Source: Vibrio penaeicida
Lineage (GTDB): Bacteria; Pseudomonadota; Gammaproteobacteria; Enterobacterales; Vibrionaceae
Reading direction: 5' to 3'
NCBI RefSeq assembly: GCF_019977755.1
Contig: NZ_AP025144.1
Span: 3,720,001-3,784,000 of the forward strand
DNA length: 64,000 nucleotides
Made by a program: the position numbers and the translations under genes. The notes under the pieces are model-generated. The model did no database searches. It saw nothing but the letters and a program-made list of their open reading frames with translations, and was not told the origin of the DNA. The stretch's first letter is position 1, and each line of letters begins with the position of its first letter. Below, piece by piece: positions 9,254 through 17,376 of this stretch.

Positions 9254-11137
9254 TTACTCTCCGGAAGAAAATGTGATGTAGCCAAGTAGGTCACCGATTA
9301 ATGCTGGTACTGGATTCCCATGTATTTCGATAGAAAATTTGGCTTTTGTGGTCAGTGAGTTATCTGGGTTCTTTACGATTTCCTTCAGAGTAAATACCCC
9401 TCTAACGCGACTATTGACCGGCACTGGGTTGATGAACCTGACATTATCGAAGCCATAAACCATGCCAGTGGCGTTACTAGGGAATTCAGGAAAACACTGC
9501 TCGCGGAAATGGCTAACGAGGCTAAGTGCCAACAAACCATGAGCAATGGTGTCGCCGAATTGGGACTCTTGCTTTGCACGCTCTTGATCGACATGAAGCC
9601 AATATTCATCCAATGTGGTTTCGGCAAATTGATTGATCATTTCCTGCGTCACCGTCACCCAGTCAGAGGCATCCAGCTGAACGTCCACTATTTCTTCAAG
9701 CTCGCTGATAGCCGCCTCAACATCGGTCTTAGCAACTTTGGCTGTACTTTTTGGAGTGGCACTTTTTCTTGTTTGTTCAAAGGCTTTACTTGATTGCTCT
9801 GCATAGAGATCGCTAAGGACGGATGCAGCACCTTCCATCAAAAATTTTCCAATTTCAGCGACACCGCGCTTTTGCCAACTTTCTAAAGAGCTGCCTTTGA
9901 CGATCTCATTGAATGCACCCATCGCAGGTCCACAGTGGATCTGGTAATCCCCTCGACCATTCTTTTTGCCCTCAAGTGCAACTCGCGTTGTGTGCACGAA
10001 GTACCACTTAAATACCAATGCCATTTTGGTTTTTGGATTGTTTGCAGCCGATTTTAGGACCTCGGGATTTGCTTTTTGGTAGTGGTTGCTCGTCTCTTCC
10101 CAAATGTCCGAGATCGACTTGCCGAAATATTGCGTTTCAAGCTCATCTATAATGCTAGGAGTGAGGGAATCAAGACTGTCGTATTGGGTATAAAGCTCAT
10201 AAAGCCTATTCGCTCTTAGTGCAAACATGCTGCCTTTCTTGACCACTTGTACCTTAGCGCCCATTTCAAAAAGGTCACCAGAAGGGGCATAAGTTGTGTC
10301 TTGAACACTGAGCGCTTGTAAGATGTCTTTCACTTCGTAGCTGATATTAGCTTCAGCAGAGCATTGGTTAATCGAGCCCGTTACTACAAAGTCCGCTCCC
10401 ATGGCAAAGGCACCCGCGATTGCATCTGGAGAACCAAGCCCTCCAGCGGAACCAACCAATATTTTTTCTGAGGCATTCCTTTTTGTGAGTGATGTTGCCA
10501 AAGATTTAATCGCAGGGAATTGCGCAAAGGATATACCGCTGTCTGTGTGGCCAGCAGAGTCAGATTCGACGCATATTGCACTAGCAAGAGGAAGTGTTGC
10601 GGCTAACTCAGCTTCTTCACGGCTGATTAGCTTAGTTTCGACTAGGTTTGAAAGTACCGACTCTGGCACGGGCTCAATAAAGCTTCGAGCCACTTCGGGT
10701 CTTGATAATTTAGCGATGACCCTGTTTTTACGTATTACTCGACCATCAGTACCGCGTCTTAGCCCATTGCAAGCGTATCGAACGAGTGCAGGAGAAAGCT
10801 CTACGTATGAAGAAGCTTCAACAACACGAACATCGTACTTAAGCAATAAATCAATCGTTTTATTTTCGAGCTCAGGGTTGTTATATGAAGGTAAGATATT
10901 TGCACCGTAAGGTTCAAACATAGAAAGAGAATTGGATATATAGTCTAAAGAACTCTCGATTTCCTCTAAGCGCATCCCCCCTGTACCCAGAAAACCTAGA
11001 AAACCAGAATTAGCCAGTGCAACGACCATCTCTTTACTGGCAATACCTTTGTACATGGAGCCACAATAATATGCATATTGTGTAGAAAAATATTCTTGGA
11101 ATGCCGGATTACCAAGTGTTTCGGCAGTAATTTTCAT
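9254..11137 (-). CDS. PfaD-type enoyl reductase fused to a MaoC/NodN-type dehydratase (trans-acting DH-ER)
   Basis: 627 residues. Residues 1 to about 455 look like PfaD, the FMN-dependent trans-acting enoyl reductase of PUFA and trans-AT synthases: the nucleotide/FMN region reads AGGLGSPDAIAGAFAMGADF followed by VVTGSINQCSAEA, close to the PfaD pattern. After a Lys/Thr-rich linker (about 455-475), residues 480-625 are a hot-dog hydratase of the MaoC/NodN type: YWLHVDQERA, then GDTIAHGLLALSL with the catalytic Asp and His, then RFINPVPVNS. PfaD proteins usually stop at about 540 residues without this domain. The neighbouring PKS modules have a KR but no DH or ER, so I infer that this protein completes reduction of one or both polyketide units in trans. 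Start: AAAGGG lies 8 bp before the ATG. It lies 31 bp after araC and 5 bp before the megasynthase. Confidence 0.88.
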   Translation of the reverse strand: MKITAETLGNPAFQEYFSTQYAYYCGSMYKGIASKEMVVALANSGFLGFLGTGGMRLEEIESSLDYISNSLSMFEPYGANILPSYNNPELENKTIDLLLKYDVRVVEASSYVELSPALVRYACNGLRRGTDGRVIRKNRVIAKLSRPEVARSFIEPVPESVLSNLVETKLISREEAELAATLPLASAICVESDSAGHTDSGISFAQFPAIKSLATSLTKRNASEKILVGSAGGLGSPDAIAGAFAMGADFVVTGSINQCSAEANISYEVKDILQALSVQDTTYAPSGDLFEMGAKVQVVKKGSMFALRANRLYELYTQYDSLDSLTPSIIDELETQYFGKSISDIWEETSNHYQKANPEVLKSAANNPKTKMALVFKWYFVHTTRVALEGKKNGRGDYQIHCGPAMGAFNEIVKGSSLESWQKRGVAEIGKFLMEGAASVLSDLYAEQSSKAFEQTRKSATPKSTAKVAKTDVEAAISELEEIVDVQLDASDWVTVTQEMINQFAETTLDEYWLHVDQERAKQESQFGDTIAHGLLALSLVSHFREQCFPEFPSNATGMVYGFDNVRFINPVPVNSRVRGVFTLKEIVKNPDNSLTTKAKFSIEIHGNPVPALIGDLLGYITFSSGE

Positions 11138-11168
11138 TAATTAGACCCTTTAAAATTGCATATTATGT

Positions 11169-12152
11169 TTAGTTCTCACAGGCAGAATTCATCTGAAGCA
11201 TCTCTCGATTAGGCGACTTCAACATACGTTGTTGTTGCTTGAAATCCTTTGGCTTCAGACCAAACTGTTTGCGAAATGCTTTGGCAAAATGCCCTAGATT
11301 GTTATATCCAACGGCATTGGCAACAGCAGAAACGGACATGTCATGACGCGCGAGCATATTCTGTGCGACGGTCATTCGGTAATGGCGTAGGTAAGCGTAA
11401 GGGGTAATTTGGAACAGCTCCCGAAACCCCTTTTTGAGCTTAAAATCATTGATTCCAACTTCATGAGCCAAATCAATCAGAGAGGGAGGCGAGATTAGGT
11501 TTTGTTCCAGTAAATCACGTGCCTGATGTAAGCGAGCAATATCGCCCTTAGACAGACTGCACGTATTCAGTTCTGCACCCATATTGTCGAGCGTTAGGCT
11601 AAGCAGCTCATACACTTTTGCTTGTGCAAATAAGGTCTGCAATTCGTTATACGAATTCGCCTCTACGAGTTGGTGAAGTATTGCCGAAACATGACCGTGA
11701 GGGAGGAAATTAAAACTCGATGACGCGATACTTTCTGTTGAACAGGCAAACCCACCAAAAAAAGTTTTGAGGCAATTTACGCAAACTAATTGCTCGATAT
11801 ACTCTTTGGCAACGATAAGGCTTATGACTACGTCATCGTCTTCAATGTAGGACAGTTGTCGCTCAATCTCTTTGCTTTTACTTTTATCAATAAAAACTTT
11901 CAGCGGGTGCTTAGAGGCATAATTATTTGATTCACTTCTTTCGGAGGCAATATAAACAAGAATAACTCTATCGTCTTGTTCTATATCTAAAAAATCCAAA
12001 TAATTGGGTGCACCCTCCGTTTTTATCATGAGTATGCGCTGATCTATTCTTAGGCAGCTTTTTTTCTGCCTTTTCGTCGACTTATTTTCTTCAATATCAA
12101 CAGGCATGACGTCACCTTTGCGCCAATCACAAAAATACGTATTAAATAACAT
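11169..12152 (-). CDS. AraC-family transcriptional regulator (PchR/YbtA-like)
   Basis: 327 residues with the two C-terminal helix-turn-helices of AraC regulators. The first is around LIDLAHEVGINDFKLKKGF; the second, with the conserved signature, is MSVSAVANAVGYNNLGHFAKAF followed by RKQFG and KPKDFK (broken here for length). The N-terminal 200 residues are the variable effector part, with a Cys pair (CVNC) near residue 130. In pyochelin and yersiniabactin loci, such regulators bind the ferric siderophore and activate receptor and synthase genes; that role is inferred here from position. It is the first gene of the leftward biosynthetic operon. Two starts have good ribosome sites: the ATG at 12152 (AAGGG, 7 bp) and one at 12107 (AAAGGTG, 5 bp), which would give 312 residues. 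I cannot decide between them. Confidence 0.9.
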   Translation of the reverse strand: MLFNTYFCDWRKGDVMPVDIEENKSTKRQKKSCLRIDQRILMIKTEGAPNYLDFLDIEQDDRVILVYIASERSESNNYASKHPLKVFIDKSKSKEIERQLSYIEDDDVVISLIVAKEYIEQLVCVNCLKTFFGGFACSTESIASSSFNFLPHGHVSAILHQLVEANSYNELQTLFAQAKVYELLSLTLDNMGAELNTCSLSKGDIARLHQARDLLEQNLISPPSLIDLAHEVGINDFKLKKGFRELFQITPYAYLRHYRMTVAQNMLARHDMSVSAVANAVGYNNLGHFAKAFRKQFGLKPKDFKQQQRMLKSPNREMLQMNSACEN

Positions 12153-12620
12153 TTATTTACCCTTAGGTTGGCACCCACCTGATCACAAGAAAATGGTCAC
12201 AGCAGTACCCGACATTCTCTGACGAAGATATATATTGGTCTTTAGAGGTCTCTTAATTAACTTAATAATAATGAATTCAATCGAATAAATAATATTGACG
12301 TCATTTAAGCGCGTCATTTGAAATTCATGTAAACCACTAGACCTAAAACAAGACAATTTTCTTATATTCGCATTAACTAAATAATAATATATGCAAATTC
12401 TAATACTCAAAAATCCGGATCGATATCACACTAGACTCCACCTTTCTTTAAGCGGATATACTTAAATTTTGAATCTTAAATATTATTTAAATCAGAGGTA
12501 TACCTTTAGCTAGAATATATCCCCAGTTTCAACCCTATAGTGATAGCCACCAGAGACAAACGTATCGACACTTCATAAGCTTCGATGATAGCCCATTTCT
12601 CTAACTTAATTGATAAAATC

Positions 12621-12639
12621 CGTAATGATAATCATTTAG
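12621..12639. promoter_or_regulatory. Putative Fur box 1
   Basis: The 19 bases contain the uninterrupted core TAATGATAATCATTT. By my count they match 14 of 19 positions of the classical Fur consensus GATAATGATAATCATTATC, including the whole central part. The position between regulator and receptor of a siderophore locus fits iron repression. The assignment is by eye. Confidence 0.6.
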
Positions 12640-12709
12640 ATTTATAAACGGAGCCTAAGTTGATGTCAATACAAGAATCATGACTAATAATAATTGGTTA
12701 TAATTTAGT

Positions 12710-12724
12710 TGATAGTCATTCTCA
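12710..12724. promoter_or_regulatory. Putative Fur box 2
   Basis: TGATAGTCATTCTCA fits the 7-1-7 Fur motif TGATAATnATTATCA with two mismatches. It lies about 70 bp from the first site, a spacing seen at doubly controlled siderophore promoters. Weaker than box 1. Confidence 0.45.
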
Positions 12725-13234
12725 TTCCCATTACTATGTTTCCCGATTTCACATGATGTATTGCGATCAATGACACGCAATACATGTTTAATGTAAAACA
12801 TAAGCTGAAGATGAAACTTTATCAGCACTAGAAACATGTTAATGAGGAATTAAACAAATATACATTTGTGTAACAAGAAAGATACTACAAAACATCGATA
12901 TATTTTAATTTTAGATATATCAGATTACGTCCCAAGAAATAAGAAAACCAATAGAATCAAAACATCCTTATAAGGCAGGCTCACCTCATAAAGTGGTCTG
13001 ATAAAGGATAGTTGTATTATTTTCAATGATTTTATTGTCGCATCATGCGCTAAATATCGAAGAACAATACAGTCAATTGGAAGCTAGAGCCTGACTTCGA
13101 ATTAACTTTGAAAAATGAAAGACAGATTCAAGACATTATTAAGCGGCTTATAAGCCAGATTTAACACATCACTCAAATTAGAGCTTTTAATCTAAATTAC
13201 TCTGCTAGTCGCTAATCTTTAAAGGAAATAAAAA

Positions 13235-15373
13235 ATGCAGATTCATTCTATATATAGAGTCCCGTTACTTACTGCGGCTTGCGTCCTATCTTTGCAGCTC
13301 CAAGCTCAAGAAGCACCAACGCAAGAAAAGATCATTGTTACCGCCAATAAGTTTAATGAAGATATTAATGACGTCGCGCAGAGCATTACCGTGATTGACG
13401 AAGTGATGCTTGAAGAGCGAGGCATTACAGATGTCAACGAGCTTATTCGACAAATCCCAAACATGCATACCGTACAGGGGATCACTGGCGCAGAAGTGAA
13501 TGTTAGAGGTATTAACGCTTCCATGTTTACGCGGAACAACCCAGTGGTGATATACGTAGACGGCATTCCTACCAGCAGCCGCTATGCGTACAACTTCCCA
13601 TTCGTCAATATTGAACGTATTGAAGTGTTGCGCGGCCCTCAAGGTACTTTGTATGGAAAAGACAGCATTGGTGGCGTCATCAATGTCGTGACCAAGCAAC
13701 CAGGTCAAGATTGGGAGAGCCAGGCTGACGCTGAGATTGGAAGCTACAATTCACACCGATTGGCATTCAGTACAGCGGGAGCTGTTAGCCCCGACTTATT
13801 TTCTGTTGGTTTATGGGGTGAACTAACCAATAACGATGGCTGGATGAAAAACACCAATGCCAATTTGGATGATAAAGCCAACCATAAAAAGAACCACCGA
13901 CTCGGTGCGAACCTACTACTCACCCCAACAGAAAACTTCAGCGCCAGACTCTTGCTGGTGAATGAAAAAGGTCGCGAAGGCATCTTGGATGGCGGCACCG
14001 CTGGTACGGTAGATGGTTTTAACAACGCCAAGCGTTCGGATTTCGAAAATACGAATTACGACCAAGATTCATATTTTAAAACCGACACCAATTCGTTGGG
14101 GCTTAACTTAAATTATCAGAGTGAATACGGCGAGTTTGAAGCTATCACCACTCATCGTAAAACGAAGATTGAATACCGCACGGATATTGACTATGGCATA
14201 GGAAATTCTACGTTTATTCCTAAAATTGGACCAGTATCCTTAGATGGTGGCTTTTCTTTTGAAAACTTGACTCTTGAATCCACCTCCCAAGAATTACGTT
14301 GGTCAAACCAACTTGAATCTGGCTTACGTTGGGTAACAGGGCTGTACTTTGAAAAAGAGCAAACCGACTACGATAGTATTGGATCTCAGTTCGCTGGCAT
14401 GAACTATACTAATATCTCGGATAACAATAGTCAGACACAAGCAGTTTTTGGTCAGGTAACAATACCATTCACGGACAATCTAGAGCTATTGCTTGGAAGT
14501 CGCTACCAGAGAATCAAGAAAAGTACCAATCTCGATTACTATTTCACGCCCGTTGTTAATGGCAACGTCACTCTCGGAAAGCCTTTCTCTGAGCTGAACT
14601 CTGAAGAAACTTGGACAGCGTTTCTTCCTAAAGCCGCACTTAATTACCGCTTCAATAGAGACTGGTCTGCCTACACCAGTATCAGCGCTGGCTACATGCC
14701 TGGTGGCTTCAACATGATGGCAAACAATGCTGACGAAGAAAAAAACAAGTTCGAGCCGCAACAATCATTAAGCTATGAAATAGGAACAAAAGGTCTTCTA
14801 CTGGACGAGCGCTTAATGATGTCTGCAGCCGTATTCTATATGGACATCAAAGACATTCATGCGTTTTCATTCTCCTTAGCGGACAAGAGTTTTAGAACCT
14901 TCAATGTGGAAAAAGCCCACTCGTATGGTCTGGAAGTAGAAGCCGATTATATTGTTAATGAGAGCTTGCAGCTCAATGCTGCACTAGGTGTAACTAGAGC
15001 CGAATACGGTAGTGATTTCTTAGATACGTCTGGTCAGAAGGTTAAAGCTGGCAATAAAATCGAACGAACTCCCGCTTACTCCCTCAATATTGGCGCACAA
15101 TATAATCACGCTTCTGGTATCTATGCTCGAACTGACATAGTGAATTACGGAAAAACGTACTTCGATTCAATGAACACACTTGAGGAAGGCGGTTATACCG
15201 TTGCAAACCTGAAAGTAGGTTATGAAATTTATGACGGCGAAGTGTATGCGTACGTGAATAACTTAACTGACACCAGCTATAAAACATCAGGTACTGCATA
15301 CCCGTATGGTGGCCCTATCATCACATTTGGAAAACCACGTGAAATGGGCATCGGCGCAAGATACCGCTTCTGA
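13235..15373 (+). CDS. TonB-dependent siderophore receptor (FyuA/FptA-like)
   Basis: 712 residues, outer membrane. A signal peptide (about residues 1-24, ending LQLQAQ) is followed by a TonB-box-like EKIIVTAN, then the plug domain (residues about 35-160, with LRGPQGTLYGKDSIGGVIN, a very typical plug motif), and then the 22-strand barrel, ending in ARYRF with a C-terminal Phe as required for outer-membrane insertion. Length matches FyuA, FptA and piscibactin-type receptors. Expected role: uptake of the ferric form of the locus product into the periplasm, powered by TonB. The ATG has AAAGGA 9 bp upstream. It is followed by an inverted-repeat element and two ABC half-transporters. Confidence 0.93.
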   Translation: MQIHSIYRVPLLTAACVLSLQLQAQEAPTQEKIIVTANKFNEDINDVAQSITVIDEVMLEERGITDVNELIRQIPNMHTVQGITGAEVNVRGINASMFTRNNPVVIYVDGIPTSSRYAYNFPFVNIERIEVLRGPQGTLYGKDSIGGVINVVTKQPGQDWESQADAEIGSYNSHRLAFSTAGAVSPDLFSVGLWGELTNNDGWMKNTNANLDDKANHKKNHRLGANLLLTPTENFSARLLLVNEKGREGILDGGTAGTVDGFNNAKRSDFENTNYDQDSYFKTDTNSLGLNLNYQSEYGEFEAITTHRKTKIEYRTDIDYGIGNSTFIPKIGPVSLDGGFSFENLTLESTSQELRWSNQLESGLRWVTGLYFEKEQTDYDSIGSQFAGMNYTNISDNNSQTQAVFGQVTIPFTDNLELLLGSRYQRIKKSTNLDYYFTPVVNGNVTLGKPFSELNSEETWTAFLPKAALNYRFNRDWSAYTSISAGYMPGGFNMMANNADEEKNKFEPQQSLSYEIGTKGLLLDERLMMSAAVFYMDIKDIHAFSFSLADKSFRTFNVEKAHSYGLEVEADYIVNESLQLNAALGVTRAEYGSDFLDTSGQKVKAGNKIERTPAYSLNIGAQYNHASGIYARTDIVNYGKTYFDSMNTLEEGGYTVANLKVGYEIYDGEVYAYVNNLTDTSYKTSGTAYPYGGPIITFGKPREMGIGARYRF

Positions 15374-15527
15374 TACCAATCCGGACCAGTAATTGTTCCA
15401 CATTTGTATGGGATAAATCGCTTAGCTCGACGTTAAAAATTGAATTGCTCTAATCGCAACATTTTAACTGAGGGGTAAGCGATTTTGACACCCAAATGAA
15501 TCGATTACCCGTGTGGGTTGGTGCCTT
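15373..15527. repeat. Large imperfect inverted repeat, MITE-like element
   Basis: The receptor-transporter gap is almost entirely one imperfect palindrome. The left half (from TACCAATCC, just at the receptor stop) matches the reverse complement of the right half (ending GGGTTGGTGCC). An inner pair of 24-bp arms at about 15415-15438 and 15462-15485 agrees at 19 of 24 positions, with perfect 10-bp ends (AAATCGCTTA). There is no coding capacity. This is compatible with a miniature inverted-repeat element or a large mRNA hairpin between receptor and transporter. Confidence 0.5.
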
Positions 15528-15597
15528 TGTCACTGCATTTTGAACTTGCATGAACACCCAACCCATATCAATGCCACGACATATTTGTAGGAAAGAA

Positions 15598-17376
15598 ATG
15601 GAACGTGAAACAGGTATGAATCATTTTAAGCAAGTCGTCTTACAAAAACGATTTTTACTGATTGCTGCCGCAGTATTAGCCGCAATCTACGGCATTCTCA
15701 GCATTGCGCCTTACTTATTAATGCTGGAAATCATCAAACCCATGACTGGCAGTACACGCCCAGTTATGGATGAACTGCGAAATCAGGTCGCTTCTACCGC
15801 ATGGGTAATGGTCATTGCCTATTTCTCGTTTTACTTATCAGCAGTCACTGCTCATATGGCGGCTTACGAAATTTTGTTCCGCTTTCGCGTTTTAATCGCC
15901 AACAAAATGAGTTCCATGTCACTTGGAAACCTACAAAAACGTACGTCAGGTGCATTGAAAAAGCTTCTTGTGGATGACGTTGAAAAGCTTGAAGTGTTTA
16001 TCGCTCACAATATCCCCGACCTCGTCAAAGCCATCGTTTTACCTATCGTCGTTTTGGTCTTTATGTTTACGGTAGATTACCGATTAGCATTGGCAAGCCT
16101 TGCACCATTTGTTCTGTTTTTGTTGTGGATGATGCTAGCCGTCATGACAAAAGGTACGGCTGAAATGACGCGCGAGTTTCACCAAAAAGTCGAAAAGATG
16201 GACAGCGTCATTGTTGAATACGTAAGGGCACTGAACGTCATGAAGCTCTTTGGGCAAGAGGCGAAGTCATTTGCGAATTATCGAGATACCGTTGAAGACC
16301 TGACTCTCTTTTCATCAGTGAGTTACCGACGCGTCGCTCCCATGTACTCCGCTTTAACTTCTTTTATTTCAAATAGCTTATTGCCTATTGTCACGGTTGG
16401 CTTGTTGTTGTACTTCGAAAACTCCGTCGAGCTGCCAGTCCTATTATTATTCTTCATCGTCGGGATGGCTTACTTGAAGCCCGTCTTGGGTCTTTCGGGT
16501 TTCGCATCTTCACTTTCAGACACCCTTGAATGCACTAAGCGGATTAGCAATCTTATCAACCAGAAAGATATGCACCACGCTCTTGCACCTACCCAAGTAC
16601 CTCAGGACTACAGCATCACATACAAAGATGTGCATTTTGACTACAAAGGCGATTCGGATGAAGAAGTGAACTCCGCATTGAAAGGAATAAACCTATCCAT
16701 TCCTGCTGGAAAAGTAACAGCTTTAGTTGGACCTAGTGGTGCGGGTAAAAGTACATGCGCAGAATTATTGGCCCGCTTTCACGATGCTTCCCAAGGGGCG
16801 ATTGAAATCGGTGGCGTCAACATACAGAACATCCAATACGACGATCTTATGAATATCGTATCGTTTGTATTTCAAGACAACTTCTTGTTTGCTGATACCA
16901 TCGCGGCGAACATTGATATGGGCGCAGGGCATTCACGAGAAGAGATAGAGCGCGCGGCAAAGTTAGCTCAAGCACACGAGTTTATTCAAAGCCTTCCATC
17001 TGGCTATGATACTCAGTACGGTCAAGATGGATTAAGGCTTAGTGGCGGTCAGGCTCAGCGCATCCAACTTGCTCGAATCATTTTAAAAGACGCCCCAATT
17101 TTTATCCTAGATGAAGCCACTGCGTTTGCTGATGCACTCAATGAATCCGCAATCCAAAAAGCGCTAAGTCAGATCATTCCGGGTAAGACCGTTATCGTCA
17201 TCGCGCATCGTCTTTCAACCATTGTTAACGCTGCTCAAATCGTCGTGTTTGATCAGGGCAAAACTGTCGCTGCAGGTACTCATACCTCATTGTTAGAGTC
17301 GTCAAATCTGTATGCTTCAATGTGGGAAGCGCATCAAAGCGCTCGAGAGTTCAGCCTCGGTGGAGGACAAAACTAA
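15598..17376 (+). CDS. ABC half-transporter, YbtP/YbtQ-like (siderophore uptake or export), first subunit
   Basis: 592 residues from the start I chose: an N-terminal type IV membrane domain of about six helices (residues 1-310) fused to a nucleotide-binding domain. Walker A is GPSGAGKST, signature LSGGQAQR, Walker B FILDEATA, H-loop IAHRLS, so the ATPase looks intact. YbtP and YbtQ have the exporter fold yet are known to import ferric yersiniabactin; position next to the receptor suggests the same here, but export cannot be excluded. Start: an upstream in-frame ATG at 15550 lacks a ribosome site, whereas the ATG at 15598 has AGGA 7 bp upstream. The stop overlaps the next start by one base. 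Confidence 0.9.
   Translation: MERETGMNHFKQVVLQKRFLLIAAAVLAAIYGILSIAPYLLMLEIIKPMTGSTRPVMDELRNQVASTAWVMVIAYFSFYLSAVTAHMAAYEILFRFRVLIANKMSSMSLGNLQKRTSGALKKLLVDDVEKLEVFIAHNIPDLVKAIVLPIVVLVFMFTVDYRLALASLAPFVLFLLWMMLAVMTKGTAEMTREFHQKVEKMDSVIVEYVRALNVMKLFGQEAKSFANYRDTVEDLTLFSSVSYRRVAPMYSALTSFISNSLLPIVTVGLLLYFENSVELPVLLLFFIVGMAYLKPVLGLSGFASSLSDTLECTKRISNLINQKDMHHALAPTQVPQDYSITYKDVHFDYKGDSDEEVNSALKGINLSIPAGKVTALVGPSGAGKSTCAELLARFHDASQGAIEIGGVNIQNIQYDDLMNIVSFVFQDNFLFADTIAANIDMGAGHSREEIERAAKLAQAHEFIQSLPSGYDTQYGQDGLRLSGGQAQRIQLARIILKDAPIFILDEATAFADALNESAIQKALSQIIPGKTVIVIAHRLSTIVNAAQIVVFDQGKTVAAGTHTSLLESSNLYASMWEAHQSAREFSLGGGQN

Larger units (their letters stand above)
12153..13234. promoter_or_regulatory. 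Divergent control region between araC and the TonB receptor
   Basis: About 1.08 kb, very AT-rich, with no convincing gene on either strand. It separates the leftward (regulator and synthase) and rightward (receptor and transporter) arms. It holds two Fur-box-like sites (12621-12639 and 12710-12724). The octamer TGATAGCC occurs twice (near 12541 and 12586), a candidate AraC half-site pair, and a 12-bp palindrome GGCTTATAAGCC lies near 13145-13156. A long untranslated leader before the receptor would be possible if the Fur sites mark its promoter. The receptor ATG has a clear AAAGGA ribosome site. Confidence 0.6.

Noticed and set aside
12183..12837. Two small minus-strand reading frames in the control region
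   Set aside because: Extremely AT-rich composition, no ribosome site and no family likeness; the second overlaps a Fur-like site.
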